Source of the DNA: Myxococcota bacterium
GTDB lineage: Bacteria > Myxococcota_A > UBA9160 > UBA4427
Length of the DNA stretch: 48,341 nt
Assembly (NCBI GenBank): GCA_030748735.1
Contig: JASMLK010000110.1
Coordinates: 1-48,341, forward strand
Direction: 5' to 3'
The notes beneath the pieces are model-generated. The model was not told the origin of the DNA and searched no databases. It saw nothing but the letters and a program-made list of their open reading frames with translations. Below, one piece after another: positions 1 to 9,401 of the stretch (positions within the stretch are counted from its first letter, which is position 1; the number at the start of each line of letters is the position of its first letter). The position numbers and the translations under genes are program-made.

Positions 1-8
1 GAACCAGC

Positions 9-1199
<1,191 letters not shown>

Positions 1200-1225
1200 G
1201 GCGAGCGCAAAGCGCGAGCAGCAGA

Positions 1226-1252
1226 CCAGGGCGCCGCATGCGGCGCCCCTGG
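1226..1252 (+). terminator. GC-rich stem-loop between tuf and rpsJ
   Basis: GGGCGCCGCA (1229-1238) and TGCGGCGCCC (1239-1248) form a perfect 20-base palindrome. The stem is extended by CCA/TGG with one bulged C. No T-run follows, so it is either a weak or Rho-assisted terminator for tuf, a processing site, or a pause element before the S10 operon. Only the base pairing is directly seen. Confidence 0.45.
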
Positions 1253-1345
1253 GCTGAGGGCTCTGGCCTGACAACCAACGGCGGTTTCAAAGGCCGAAAG
1301 AATTCGTTCTGCAGCAGGACGCTCGGGCGAATGGAAAGGAAAAAC

Positions 1346-1663
1346 ATGTCAGAAGGCAGCACCCAGAAGATCCGCATCCGGATGAAGGCGTACGACTATC
1401 GCCTGCTCGATCAGAGCGCGGGCGAGATCGTCGACACCGCCATTCGGACCGGCGCCAACATTGCGGGCCCGATTCCGCTGCCGACTGACATCAACAAGTA
1501 CACGGTGTTGCGTGGGCCGCACATCGACAAGAAATCCCGTGAGCAGTTCGAGATCCGCACTCACAAGCGCCTGATCGACATCCTCGATCCGACGGCGCAG
1601 ACCGTGGATGCGCTGATGAAGCTCGAACTCGCTGCCGGCGTGGACGTGGAGATCAAACTGTAA
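1346..1663 (+). CDS. rpsJ: 30S ribosomal protein S10 (uS10)
   Basis: Small-subunit head protein and, as NusE, a transcription antitermination factor. The 105-residue product carries the family core ([15 protein letters not shown] near the N-terminus, [12 protein letters not shown] in the second half) at normal length. The ATG at 1346 is chosen because AAGGA ends five to six bases before it; an in-frame ATG at 1331 would add five residues and lacks such a site. It is the first gene of the S10 operon. The next gene starts two bases after its stop and is rplD rather than the expected rplC. Confidence 0.97.
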   Translation: MSEGSTQKIRIRMKAYDYRLLDQSAGEIVDTAIRTGANIAGPIPLPTDINKYTVLRGPHIDKKSREQFEIRTHKRLIDILDPTAQTVDALMKLELAAGVDVEIKL

Positions 1664-1665
1664 CC

Positions 1666-2328
1666 ATGGCTTCCATCGATATGGTCACAGCCGAGGGCAA
1701 GAAGGCCGGCGCCGTGGAGCTCGATCCCGCGGTGTTCGAGGTGCGGGTTCGTCCCGACCTCGTGCAGGCCGAAGTCCGACGCCAACTCGCAAACCGACGC
1801 GCGGGCACCCACGCGACGAAGAACCGTGCACTCGTCTCGGGCGGCGGCGCCAAACCGTACCGCCAGAAGGGCACCGGCCGCGCACGCCAGGGTACGACGC
1901 GCGCACCGCAGTACGCCGGCGGTGGCATCGTCTTCGGACCCGTGCCGCGCAACTACGGGCACAAGCTCAACAAGAAGACGCGTCGTGAAGCGCTGCGCAG
2001 CGCGCTTTCGCATCAGCGCGAGCAGGAGGCGATTCACGTCGTCGACAGTCTCGAGATCGACGGCTACTCGACGAAGCAGATGGCGGGCATCCTGGCCGGC
2101 ATCGGTCTCGCGGGTCAGACGGTGTTGATCGTGCTCGACGCACCCAACCCCACCGTCGAAGCGTCGGCGCGCAACATCGCGGGCGTCGACATCGTCCGCG
2201 CCGAAGGCTTGAACGTCTTCGACGTGTTGCGCCACAAGGCACTGCTCGTGACCCGCGGAGCACTCTCGGCGATCGAAGCGCGCCTCGGCGCGAGCGCCGG
2301 TGCAGCAGCCGAGGAGGGCCAGGCGTGA
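1666..2328 (+). CDS. rplD: 50S ribosomal protein L4 (uL4)
   Basis: Binds 23S rRNA domain I and lines the exit tunnel; in gammaproteobacteria it also represses the S10 operon. The 220-residue protein has the long basic tunnel loop ([19 protein letters not shown], about residues 60-80) and the globular Rossmann-like body with the ALLVT tail. Its ATG lies two bases after the rpsJ stop, and only a weak GGAG about 14 bases upstream, inside rpsJ, could serve as ribosome binding site. Translational coupling to rpsJ is therefore likely. In nearly all bacteria rplC (uL3) lies between these two genes; here there is no room for it. Confidence 0.97.
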   Translation: MASIDMVTAEGKKAGAVELDPAVFEVRVRPDLVQAEVRRQLANRRAGTHATKNRALVSGGGAKPYRQKGTGRARQGTTRAPQYAGGGIVFGPVPRNYGHKLNKKTRREALRSALSHQREQEAIHVVDSLEIDGYSTKQMAGILAGIGLAGQTVLIVLDAPNPTVEASARNIAGVDIVRAEGLNVFDVLRHKALLVTRGALSAIEARLGASAGAAAEEGQA

Positions 2329-2612
2329 ACGTCCATCAGGTCATCCGTCGCCCGCTGGTGACGGAAAAGAGCACGATCAGCCGCGAAGAAGAGAACATCG
2401 CGACCTTCGCCGTGGATCCCGCGGCCAACAAGCACGACATCCGTCGCGCGGTCGAGACCTTGTTCAAGGTCGAAGTCGCCGAAGTGCGCACGATGCGTCA
2501 GCCCCGCAAGAAGAAGCGGGTGGGGCGTCACATCGGTTTTCGTGCTGAATGGAAGAAGGCGATCGTGAAGCTGGCCGAAGGCCACAGCATCGAATTCTTC
2601 GAGGGAGTGTAG
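2325..2612 (+). CDS. rplW: 50S ribosomal protein L23 (uL23)
   Basis: Ribosomal protein at the exit-tunnel mouth and docking site for trigger factor and SRP. The 95-residue product begins with the typical [11 protein letters not shown] motif and has the [11 protein letters not shown] extended loop. The GTG start at 2325 overlaps the rplD stop (GTGA) and is preceded by GAGGAGGG, a strong ribosome binding site. Translational coupling with rplD is expected. Nothing unusual in sequence or length. Confidence 0.97.
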   Translation: MNVHQVIRRPLVTEKSTISREEENIATFAVDPAANKHDIRRAVETLFKVEVAEVRTMRQPRKKKRVGRHIGFRAEWKKAIVKLAEGHSIEFFEGV

Positions 2613-2619
2613 GAATCCC

Positions 2620-3450
2620 ATGCCCGTCAAAGTCTACAAGCCGACCTCGCCCGGTCGCCGAAACCACAGCGTTTCGGACTTCGCCGAACTCACGAAAGGC
2701 AAGCCCGAAAAGAAGCTGGTCGGCGGTCGCGTCAACAAGAGCGGTGGTCGCAACTCGAACGGTCGCATCACGTCGTGGCATCGCGGCGGTGGTCACAAGC
2801 GCCGCCATCGCGCGATCGACTTCAAGCGCGACAAGGTCGGCGTGCCGGCCAAGGTTGCGGCGATCGAATACGACCCGAACCGCAGCGCCAACATCGCACT
2901 GCTCTACTACGCGGACGGCGAAAAGCGCTACATCCTCAGCCCGAACGAGCTGAAGGTCGGTGACACGGTGCAGGCCGGTGTCGACGCCGAAATCGCGCCC
3001 GGCAACAACATGCCGTTGTCGGCGATCCCGCTCGGTACGATCCTTCACGCCGTCGAAATGAAGCCGGGCAAGGGCGCACAGCTGGTTCGATCCGCAGGCG
3101 CGGGTGCCCAGCTCATGGCGCGCGAAGGCCGCTACGCGACGCTTCGCCTGCCCAGCCACGAAATGCGCATGATCCACGTCGACTGCACCGCCACGATCGG
3201 GCAGATCGGCAATCTCGAGCACGAGAACCAGCGCATCGGCAAGGCGGGGCGCAGTCGCTGGAAGGGCAAGCGCAGCAACGTGCGCGGCGTGGCGATGAAC
3301 CCCGTCGATCACCCGATGGGTGGTGGCGAAGGCCGCAGCTCCGGTGGTCGCCATCCCTGTACGCCCTGGGGCAAGCCCACCAAGGGTCAGAAGACCCGCA
3401 AGAATTCGCGCTCGGATCAATACATCGTGAAGCGCCGAGGGAAGAAGTAA
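2620..3450 (+). CDS. rplB: 50S ribosomal protein L2 (uL2)
   Basis: Peptidyl-transferase-centre protein needed for subunit association. The 276-residue length is standard, with an N-terminal RNA-binding OB-like region ([12 protein letters not shown]) and the C-terminal [17 protein letters not shown] motif containing the conserved functional His. GGGAG lies about eight bases before the ATG. It ends exactly one base before rpsS begins, so the two genes are directly abutted. Confidence 0.98.
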   Translation: MPVKVYKPTSPGRRNHSVSDFAELTKGKPEKKLVGGRVNKSGGRNSNGRITSWHRGGGHKRRHRAIDFKRDKVGVPAKVAAIEYDPNRSANIALLYYADGEKRYILSPNELKVGDTVQAGVDAEIAPGNNMPLSAIPLGTILHAVEMKPGKGAQLVRSAGAGAQLMAREGRYATLRLPSHEMRMIHVDCTATIGQIGNLEHENQRIGKAGRSRWKGKRSNVRGVAMNPVDHPMGGGEGRSSGGRHPCTPWGKPTKGQKTRKNSRSDQYIVKRRGKK

Positions 3451-3726
3451 ATGGCACGATCGCTGAAGAAAGGCCCCTTCGTCGACGCAAGCCTTCAGAG
3501 GAAGGTCGAGCGCACGCTGCAAAGTGGCAGCAAGCAGGTCATTCGCACCTGGTCGCGCCGTTCGATGATCACCCCCGAATTCGTCGGCATGACGTTCCAC
3601 GTGCACAACGGAAAGCTGTTCATGCCCGTGTTCGTCACCGAGAACATGGTTGGTCACCGGCTCGGCGAGTTCGCGCCGACGCGCAAGTTCACCGGTCATG
3701 CCTCGGACAAGAAGGTGAGGCGTTGA
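3451..3726 (+). CDS. rpsS: 30S ribosomal protein S19 (uS19)
   Basis: Small-subunit head protein that contacts the A-site finger and partners uS13. The 91-residue product shows the family hallmarks [12 protein letters not shown] at the N-terminus and [13 protein letters not shown] near the C-terminus. The ATG follows the rplB stop with no spacer, and the AGGGAAG sequence at the end of rplB serves as ribosome binding site. Confidence 0.98.
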   Translation: MARSLKKGPFVDASLQRKVERTLQSGSKQVIRTWSRRSMITPEFVGMTFHVHNGKLFMPVFVTENMVGHRLGEFAPTRKFTGHASDKKVRR

Positions 3727-3727
3727 G

Positions 3728-4081
3728 ATGGCGGGCAATCAAGTCAAAGCATCGTTGATGAACTACAGGATCAGCGCGCAGAAGGCGCGCCTCGTCGCGG
3801 ACCAGGTCCGCAACAAGGGCGTCGAAGAAGCGCTGAACATCCTGGCGGTTTCGCAGAAGGGCTTCGCGAAGCCCCTTTCGAAGCTGCTGCATTCGGCTCT
3901 CGCCAACGCAGAAGACCAGAACGACACCCACAACGCGGGTTTCGACGTCGATCGCTTGAAGGTCAGCACGATCACGGTCGACGAAGGCCCCGGGATGTGG
4001 CGAATCCGCCCGCGCGCACAGGGGCGGGCGAGTTGGATCCAGAAGCGCACGTCCCACATCAAGGTCGTGCTTAGCGAATGA
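3728..4081 (+). CDS. rplV: 50S ribosomal protein L22 (uL22)
   Basis: Exit-tunnel protein whose beta-hairpin reaches the constriction. The 117-residue product begins with an [14 protein letters not shown] segment and ends with the hairpin [23 protein letters not shown] (about residues 89-111), where macrolide-resistance changes map in other species. It starts one base after the rpsS stop. Downstream is a 119-base spacer with strong secondary structure, unlike the tight spacing elsewhere in the operon. Confidence 0.97.
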   Translation: MAGNQVKASLMNYRISAQKARLVADQVRNKGVEEALNILAVSQKGFAKPLSKLLHSALANAEDQNDTHNAGFDVDRLKVSTITVDEGPGMWRIRPRAQGRASWIQKRTSHIKVVLSE

Positions 4082-4101
4082 CTGTTTCCGCAAGCCGCCT
4101 C

Positions 4102-4147
4102 ACGGCGACTTGCTGTTCATATCCGTAAGTCGCCGTACGGGCGACTT
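4102..4147 (+). promoter_or_regulatory. three-arm alternative stem-loop in the rplV-rpsC spacer
   Basis: ACGGCGACTT (4102-4111) can pair perfectly with AAGTCGCCGT (4127-4136). The same middle arm can instead pair over eight bases (4127-4134) with GGCGACTT (4140-4147). The two hairpins exclude each other. The outer arms belong to a 12-base direct repeat, GGCGACTTGCTG, at 4104-4115 and 4140-4151. A third hairpin (GGCGC/GCGCC, 4158-4171) follows before the GAGGAGAGG ribosome binding site of rpsC. The pairing is seen; a regulatory role is inferred. Confidence 0.45.
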
Positions 4148-4200
4148 GCTGAGCCTCCGGCGCATCAGCGCCAGGCGAAAGAGTAAAGAGAGGAGAGGAC

Positions 4201-4881
4201 GTGGGTCAGAAGGTCCATCCCTATGGCTTCCGGTTGGGCACCCTGTACGGGTGGCAGTCCAACTGGTTCGCTGACAAACACTATGCGGAACAGCTCCACG
4301 AGGATCTCGAAGTCCGCAAGTTCATCAAGAAGAAGCTGTTCCACGCCGGCATCTCGAAGATCGTGATCGAGCGCACGGGTGAGAAGCTCGTGGTGAACAT
4401 CCACACCGCGCGTCCCGGCATCCTGATCGGCAAGCGCGGCGCCGAGGTCGACACCTTGCGCGCCGAGCTCAAGCAGTTCACCGACCGCGACATCTTCATC
4501 AACGTGCGAGAGATTCGGAAGGCCGAGCTCGACGCGCAGCTGGTGGCCGAGGCCATCGCACTGCAGCTCGAGCGCCGCGTCGCTTTCCGCCGCGCGATGA
4601 AGAAGGCGATGATTTCGACGATGAAGTTCGGTGCCCAGGGCATCCGGCTCCAATGCTCGGGCCGCCTGGGCGGTGCCGAAATGGGTCGGCGCGAGTGGTA
4701 CCGCGATGGCCGAGTGCCGTTGCACACCCTGCGCGCCGAAGTCGAGTTTGGCTTCGCCGAAGCCCGCACCACGTACGGCGTGATCGGCGTGAAGTGCTGG
4801 ATCTTCAAGAAGGAGATCGGCGACAAGGAACTCAAGAAGGGGCCGCTTTCCGAACGGCACCAGGGCGAGATGGCGAGGTAG
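4201..4881 (+). CDS. rpsC: 30S ribosomal protein S3 (uS3)
   Basis: Protein of the mRNA entry channel. The 226-residue product begins [12 protein letters not shown], contains the type II KH domain with the [10 protein letters not shown] loop (about residues 77-86) and the C-terminal domain with [22 protein letters not shown]. It starts with GTG at 4201, three bases after a GAGGAGAGG-type ribosome binding site stretch. It is separated from rplV by a structured 119-base spacer, so its expression may be set partly independently of the upstream genes. Confidence 0.98.
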   Translation: MGQKVHPYGFRLGTLYGWQSNWFADKHYAEQLHEDLEVRKFIKKKLFHAGISKIVIERTGEKLVVNIHTARPGILIGKRGAEVDTLRAELKQFTDRDIFINVREIRKAELDAQLVAEAIALQLERRVAFRRAMKKAMISTMKFGAQGIRLQCSGRLGGAEMGRREWYRDGRVPLHTLRAEVEFGFAEARTTYGVIGVKCWIFKKEIGDKELKKGPLSERHQGEMAR

Positions 4882-4884
4882 ATC

Positions 4885-5301
4885 ATGCTGCAGCCGAAGA
4901 AGGTCAAACACCGGAAGGTCTTCAAGGGACGCAACCGCGGTGCAGCGCACCGCGGCAACAATCTGTCCTTTGGTGACTACGGGCTCCAGGCGACGAGCAA
5001 CGGGTTCATTACGGCCCGTCAGATCGAAGCCGCCCGTATTGCAATGACCCGTCACGTGAAGCGCGGTGGCAAGATCTGGATCCGCGTCTTCCCCGACAAG
5101 CCGCGCACCTCGAAGCCCGCTGAAACCCGCATGGGTAAGGGCAAGGGGCCGGTGAACGATTGGGTCGCCCCCGTCAAGCGTGGACGCATGCTCTACGAGA
5201 TGGAGGGTGTCGAGCCCAGCATCGCACGCGAGGCCATGCGCCTTGCCGCGCACAAGCTCGGCGTACAGACGCAATTCGTCGAACGCGAGGATCACGCATG
5301 A
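4885..5301 (+). CDS. rplP: 50S ribosomal protein L16 (uL16)
   Basis: Central-protuberance base protein that helps position A-site tRNA. The 138-residue product starts [16 protein letters not shown], with GDYGLQA and the [14 protein letters not shown] segment that are diagnostic. It begins three bases after rpsC ends. Its final bases overlap the start of rpmC (ATGA), so the two are likely translationally coupled. Confidence 0.98.
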   Translation: MLQPKKVKHRKVFKGRNRGAAHRGNNLSFGDYGLQATSNGFITARQIEAARIAMTRHVKRGGKIWIRVFPDKPRTSKPAETRMGKGKGPVNDWVAPVKRGRMLYEMEGVEPSIAREAMRLAAHKLGVQTQFVEREDHA

Positions 5302-5495
5302 AGGGTGCAGAACTACGTGGACTCGGTATCGAGGAACTCGAGCAGAAGATCGCGGACACCCGCGACGACCTGTTCAGCGCTCGAGTGAAGCAGGCAACCG
5401 GACAGCTCGAGAACACCGCGATGTTGAAGAACCTTCGTCGCGACGTGGCCCGGATGGAATCCGTGCTGGGCGAGAAACGCGAGGCAGCCAAGTGA
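5298..5495 (+). CDS. rpmC: 50S ribosomal protein L29 (uL29)
   Basis: Small two-helix protein at the exit tunnel, next to uL23. The 65-residue product has the typical [13 protein letters not shown] start and the [10 protein letters not shown] helix. The ATG at 5298 overlaps the rplP stop (ATGA), and the stop overlaps the rpsQ GTG (GTGA at 5492-5495). The reading frame stays open upstream inside rplP, but that extension does not resemble the family. Confidence 0.97.
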   Translation: MKGAELRGLGIEELEQKIADTRDDLFSARVKQATGQLENTAMLKNLRRDVARMESVLGEKREAAK

Positions 5496-5755
5496 AGAAA
5501 CGAGGAAGTCGGCGAACCCTGATCGGGATGGTCGTGAGTGACAAGATGGACAAGACCGTGGTCGTGCGCGTGGAGCGCCTGGTCCAGGACCCCCGGTACA
5601 AGAAGTACGTCCGCCGCTATTCACGATTCATGTGTCATGACGAATCGAATGACTGTGCGGTCGGAGACCAGGTGCAGATCATCGAACATCGGCCCCTTTC
5701 CAAGCGCAAGCGCTGGAAGGTGCAGGCGACCGTTGCCAAGGCGACGGTGGTCTGA
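5492..5755 (+). CDS. rpsQ: 30S ribosomal protein S17 (uS17)
   Basis: OB-fold protein that binds 16S rRNA early in assembly. The 87-residue product has the hallmark [23 protein letters not shown] and the [10 protein letters not shown]-terminal strand. The start is the GTG at 5492 overlapping the rpmC stop; upstream in-frame sequence lies within rplP and rpmC and is not part of the family. GAGG stretches upstream in rpmC may aid initiation. This is the last gene of the S10 block. Confidence 0.96.
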   Translation: MKKRGSRRTLIGMVVSDKMDKTVVVRVERLVQDPRYKKYVRRYSRFMCHDESNDCAVGDQVQIIEHRPLSKRKRWKVQATVAKATVV

Positions 5756-5779
5756 ATCGCGGTCTGTTGCCAGAGCTGG

Positions 5780-5809
5780 CCTGTTCCCGCCAACAAGCGC
5801 TGGAACAGG
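5780..5809 (+). terminator. stem-loop at the S10/spc operon boundary
   Basis: CCTGTTCC (5780-5787) pairs perfectly with GGAACAGG (5802-5809) across a 14-base loop, in the 86-base spacer between rpsQ and rplN. This is where the S10 operon ends and spc begins in enterobacteria. There is no T-run, so a partial terminator or RNA processing site is more likely than a full stop. Confidence 0.4.
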
Positions 5810-5841
5810 TCGGATAGAAAGAGGGAAAGAGGAGCGGATCC

Positions 5842-6210
5842 GTGATCCAGATGGAATCCAAATTGTCCGTGGCGGACAACTCGGGCGCGCGCAGGGTGAA
5901 ATGCATTCGCGTGCTCGGAGGCTCGCGTCGACGTTTTGCGTCGGTGGGAGACGTCATTGTCGTCGCGGTGGCCGAGGCCATGCCGAACGCCCGTGTGAAG
6001 AAGGGTGATGTGCGGCGTGCGGTGATCGTTCGCACCAAGAAGGCCATCGGCCGACCCGACGGTACGACGATCGCGTTCGACGAGAACGCTGCCGTGCTCG
6101 TCGATAACTCGAAAGAACCCGTGGGCACCCGTATCTTCGGCCCCGTCGCGCGCGAACTGCGCGCCGCGGGCTTCATGAAGATCGTCTCGCTCGCGCCGGA
6201 GGTGCTCTAG
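5842..6210 (+). CDS. rplN: 50S ribosomal protein L14 (uL14)
   Basis: Interface protein forming an intersubunit bridge. The 122-residue product is exactly the family length and starts [22 protein letters not shown], with [10 protein letters not shown] near the end. The start is the GTG at 5842, with AGAGGAG about six to eight bases upstream. Its stop codon abuts the next ATG, which belongs to rplE; the usual rplX (uL24) between them is missing. Confidence 0.97.
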   Translation: MIQMESKLSVADNSGARRVKCIRVLGGSRRRFASVGDVIVVAVAEAMPNARVKKGDVRRAVIVRTKKAIGRPDGTTIAFDENAAVLVDNSKEPVGTRIFGPVARELRAAGFMKIVSLAPEVL

Positions 6211-6762
6211 ATGGCCGGTTCAGTCCCGCGGCTGCTCGAGCGATATCGCAGCGAGATCGCTCCCCAGCTCCAGAACGAATTCAAGTACAAGTCGATCAGC
6301 CAGGTTCCCGGGGTGGAAAAGGTGGTCGTGAACATGGGGCTCGGCGAAGCCGCCGCGAACCCGAAGATCCTCGAGAAGGCCACCGAAGAACTGGGGCTGA
6401 TCACGGGGCAGAAGCCGGCAATCCGCCGGGCGCGCAACAGCGTGTCGAACTTCAAGCTTCGCGAGGGCCAGGCGATCGGTGCCATGGTGACCCTGCGCGG
6501 CACGCGCCAGTGGGAGTTTCTCGACAACCTCCTTTCGGTTGCGCTCCCGCGCGTTCGCGACTTCAAGGGTGTGTCGCCGAAGGCCTTCGACGGTCGCGGC
6601 AATTACACGCTCGGGGTTCGCGAGCAGATCATCTTCCCCGAGGTCAACTACGACGCGGTCGAACGCGTCACGGGTATGAACATCACGGTCGTGACGACCG
6701 CGAAGACGGACGCCGAGGGCAAGTCGCTGCTTGCTCATCTCGGCATGCCGTTCGCGCAGTAG
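6211..6762 (+). CDS. rplE: 50S ribosomal protein L5 (uL5)
   Basis: 5S rRNA-binding protein of the central protuberance. The 183-residue product has [34 protein letters not shown] and the [18 protein letters not shown] signature. The start ATG directly follows the rplN stop, and GGAGGTG seven bases upstream inside rplN is a good ribosome binding site. This makes the rplN-rplE junction look native rather than broken. Downstream, only 73 bases separate it from rpsH, where rpsN (uS14) normally lies. Confidence 0.97.
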   Translation: MAGSVPRLLERYRSEIAPQLQNEFKYKSISQVPGVEKVVVNMGLGEAAANPKILEKATEELGLITGQKPAIRRARNSVSNFKLREGQAIGAMVTLRGTRQWEFLDNLLSVALPRVRDFKGVSPKAFDGRGNYTLGVREQIIFPEVNYDAVERVTGMNITVVTTAKTDAEGKSLLAHLGMPFAQ

Positions 6763-6835
6763 CGGCCGCATTCGCGATCCAGAATCAACGATTCGCGAGA
6801 ATCGAAAGCACTGAAAGAATCGAGGGCAACACACC

Positions 6836-7231
6836 ATGATGACCGATCCCGTCAGCGACATGCTGACCCGCATTCGAAACGCCGGGCGCGCGCGACACGC
6901 CGAAACGCGTTGTCCCGCGTCGAAGCTCAAGCAGGCCGTGGCCGGCGTGCTGAAGAACGAGGGCTTCATCAGCGACGTGCGAGAAGAAGGCGAGGGCGCC
7001 AAGAAGGAATTGGTCCTGACCATCCGCTACGCCGACGACGGGCGCATGATGATCGACGAGGTCCACCGCGTCAGCACGCCCGGTTGCCGTGTCTACGCCG
7101 CAGCCGATGAAGTCAAGAAGGTCCGCAACGGCCTCGGGATGTCGATCCTGTCGACCTCGAAGGGCGTGATGTGCGACCGAGACGCACGCGAAGCCGGTAT
7201 CGGCGGCGAAGTGCTGTGTGAGGTCTGGTAG
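6836..7231 (+). CDS. rpsH: 30S ribosomal protein S8 (uS8)
   Basis: Central-domain assembly protein that binds 16S rRNA helix 21; in E. coli it also represses spc operon translation near rplE. The 131-residue product has DPVSDMLTRIRNA at the N-terminus and the C-terminal GMSILSTSKGVMCDRDAREAGIGGEVLCEVW motif. There are two adjacent ATG codons at 6836 and 6839; either could be used. It starts 73 bases after rplE. Confidence 0.97.
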   Translation: MMTDPVSDMLTRIRNAGRARHAETRCPASKLKQAVAGVLKNEGFISDVREEGEGAKKELVLTIRYADDGRMMIDEVHRVSTPGCRVYAAADEVKKVRNGLGMSILSTSKGVMCDRDAREAGIGGEVLCEVW

Positions 7232-7233
7232 CG

Positions 7234-7776
7234 ATGTCGCGGATTGGTAACGCAATCATCACCGTACCCAGCGGGGTCGAGGTGAAGATCAACGGAGCGA
7301 CGATCTCGGTCAAGGGCCCCAAGGGCGAACTGTCCGGGACCTTCCCCGAGATCATCACGTCGGACCTGACGGACGGCGTGCTCAAGTTCTCGCGCCCCGA
7401 CGAGAGTCGGGAAACACGCGCGCTTCACGGTCTGGTTCGGGCGTTGGTGAACAACATGGTCGTGGGCGTGACCGACGGCTTTTCGAAAGAGCTCGAGATC
7501 CAGGGCGTCGGTTATCGCGCAGACATGAAGGGCAAGAAGCTGAACCTCGCACTCGGCTTTTCGCACCCGGTCGAGATCGACGTACCCGAGGGCCTCAAGG
7601 TGTCGGTCGATGGCACGACGAACGTGAAGATCGAGGGCATCGACAAGCAGTTGGTCGGCCAGTTCGCAGCGGACATCCGCTCGATTCGACCGCCCGAACC
7701 GTACAAGGGCAAAGGCATCCGCTACGCCGGTGAGCACGTTCGACGGAAGGTCGGCAAGGCTGGCGCGACCGCCTAG
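7234..7776 (+). CDS. rplF: 50S ribosomal protein L6 (uL6)
   Basis: Two-domain protein near the sarcin-ricin loop and factor-binding site. The 180-residue product starts MSRIGNAIITVPSGVEVKI and ends with the signature PEPYKGKGIRYAGEHVRRKVGKAG. It begins two bases after rpsH. A small GC-rich hairpin (GGGCCG/CGGCCC, 7819-7833) lies in the 77-base spacer before rplR. Confidence 0.98.
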   Translation: MSRIGNAIITVPSGVEVKINGATISVKGPKGELSGTFPEIITSDLTDGVLKFSRPDESRETRALHGLVRALVNNMVVGVTDGFSKELEIQGVGYRADMKGKKLNLALGFSHPVEIDVPEGLKVSVDGTTNVKIEGIDKQLVGQFAADIRSIRPPEPYKGKGIRYAGEHVRRKVGKAGATA

Positions 7777-7853
7777 CCGAACGGCGAAACCGCGTAGATC
7801 AAGCGACGCAAGCATCACGGGCCGCAGCGGCCCAAGGGAAAGACGGAAGACCC

Positions 7854-8225
7854 ATGAGCGACACCACGAATCAGATCAAGAAGAAGCGCTGGCACTCGCG
7901 CAAGCGACGCGTCAACAAGGCGTTGTCTCGCGAGACGCGGCCGCGGCTCACCGTCTATCGGACGTCGAAGCACATCACGGCACAGATCGACGAGCCCGAA
8001 ACGGGCAAGACGGTCGTCACCGTGTCGACGAATTCGAAGCGCGTCGCGGGAGACAGCGGTTCAACGGGAAACATCGAAGCCGCCAAGAAGGTCGGCGCGG
8101 CAATCGCCGAGGCTGCGAAGGAAAAGCAGATCTCGGAGGTCGTCTTCAATCGCAACGGCTTCCTCTACCACGGGCGCGTGAAGGCCCTGGCCGAGGCAGC
8201 GCGAGAAGCGGGGCTCAAGTTCTAG
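7854..8225 (+). CDS. rplR: 50S ribosomal protein L18 (uL18)
   Basis: 5S rRNA-binding protein working with uL5. The 123-residue product has the basic N-terminal tail [14 protein letters not shown], the [17 protein letters not shown] strand region and the C-terminal [19 protein letters not shown]. The ATG at 7854 follows GGAAGACCC. Its stop is one base before the rpsE start. Confidence 0.97.
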   Translation: MSDTTNQIKKKRWHSRKRRVNKALSRETRPRLTVYRTSKHITAQIDEPETGKTVVTVSTNSKRVAGDSGSTGNIEAAKKVGAAIAEAAKEKQISEVVFNRNGFLYHGRVKALAEAAREAGLKF

Positions 8226-8226
8226 C

Positions 8227-8733
8227 ATGGCGAATATCGTTCAAACTTCTGGGATCAATCCGAACGACTACGAGCTCAACGACCGCGTGATCTACATCAA
8301 TCGCGTGGCGAAGGTGGTGAAGGGCGGTCGACGCTTCAGCTTCAGCGCCCTCGTGGTGGTTGGCGACGGCGCAGGCGTCGTCGGTGTCGGGCTCGGCAAG
8401 GCGGGCGAAGTGCCCGAAGCCATCCGCAAGGGCGTCGAAAAGGCGCGCCGCGGCCTGATCAGGATTCCGCTCATCGACGGGCGCACGATTCCCCACGACG
8501 TACTCGGTCGCTTCGGCGCCGGTCGCGTGCTGCTCAAGCCCGCGTCACCCGGTACGGGCGTGATCGCCGGTGGTCCGGTTCGCGCCGTGGTCGAGTCGGC
8601 TGGAGTGCACGACATCCTGACCAAGACCATCGGCTCGAACACGCCGCGCAACGTGGTGAACGCAGTGATGGCAGGTCTGCTCGAGCTGCGCGATCCCGAA
8701 ACGCGCCTCGAAGAACTCGGCAGGGCTTCGTGA
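8227..8733 (+). CDS. rpsE: 30S ribosomal protein S5 (uS5)
   Basis: Decoding-fidelity protein at the mRNA entry. The 168-residue product has the double-stranded RNA-binding domain ([19 protein letters not shown]) and the [20 protein letters not shown] segment, then the [20 protein letters not shown] motif. It starts one base after rplR. Its stop overlaps the start region of rpmD. Confidence 0.98.
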   Translation: MANIVQTSGINPNDYELNDRVIYINRVAKVVKGGRRFSFSALVVVGDGAGVVGVGLGKAGEVPEAIRKGVEKARRGLIRIPLIDGRTIPHDVLGRFGAGRVLLKPASPGTGVIAGGPVRAVVESAGVHDILTKTIGSNTPRNVVNAVMAGLLELRDPETRLEELGRAS

Positions 8734-8921
8734 TGGCAGCGGACAAGAAGATCCAGGTCAAGCAGGTGAAGAGTTCGATCGGTTACAACCGCCGACAGCG
8801 CGCCACGCTGCTCGGTCTCGGTTTGCGCCGCATCAACCACACCGTGGAAGTCGAAGACACGCCGTCGGTTCGGGGCATGATCAACAAGGTCAGCCACCTC
8901 GTCACGGTCGTAGAGAGCTAG
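8733..8921 (+). CDS. rpmD: 50S ribosomal protein L30 (uL30)
   Basis: Small large-subunit protein. The 62-residue product has the family core [32 protein letters not shown] and [13 protein letters not shown]. The start is taken as the ATG at 8733, which overlaps the rpsE stop (TGATG); a GTG one codon earlier at 8730 is an equally possible start. Confidence 0.96.
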   Translation: MAADKKIQVKQVKSSIGYNRRQRATLLGLGLRRINHTVEVEDTPSVRGMINKVSHLVTVVES

Positions 8922-8957
8922 CGGGCCCGAAGGGTCCGAAGAGTCGAAGGGGCAGAA

Positions 8958-9401
8958 ATGCTGGATGAATTGACGAAGCGCCCGGGTTCCACCCAGTCGC
9001 GCAAGCGGGTCGGTCGCGGTCCCGGTTCGGGCAAGGGCAAGACGTCGGGCACCGGCTTCAAGGGCCAGGGCACCCGCTCGGGCAAGAAGATCAAGGCGTG
9101 GTTCGAAGGCGGTCAGATGCCGCTGCAGCAGCGCGTTCCCAAGCGCGGCTTCCACAACCGTTTCCGCACGGCCGTCGAGATCGTGAACGTTTCCGATCTC
9201 GCGAAGCTCGGTGACGGCGCCACGGTCGACGCCGAGAGCCTCGCGAACGCGGGCCTCGTCCGCGGCACCAGGGGCGCGCTCATCAAGGTGCTCGGCAACG
9301 GCGATGCACCGGCCAATCTCACGGTCAAGGTCGACCGGGTCAGCGCAAGTGCCAGGCAGAAGATCGAAGCTGCTGGCGGAACCGTGGAGCTCAACGCGTG
9401 A
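8958..9401 (+). CDS. rplO: 50S ribosomal protein L15 (uL15)
   Basis: Late-assembly large-subunit protein. The 147-residue product shows the Gly-rich basic N-terminal arm (RKRVGRGPGSGKGKTSGTGFKGQ, about residues 16-38) and the globular C-terminal domain. AAGGGGCAG lies about six bases upstream of the ATG. Its last bases overlap the secY start codon (GTGA). Confidence 0.97.
   Translation: MLDELTKRPGSTQSRKRVGRGPGSGKGKTSGTGFKGQGTRSGKKIKAWFEGGQMPLQQRVPKRGFHNRFRTAVEIVNVSDLAKLGDGATVDAESLANAGLVRGTRGALIKVLGNGDAPANLTVKVDRVSASARQKIEAAGGTVELNA

Noticed and set aside
2464-3738. A 424-codon minus-strand open frame opposite rplB and rpsS
   Set aside because: The + strand genes are certain ribosomal proteins, and the antisense product shows no family features.
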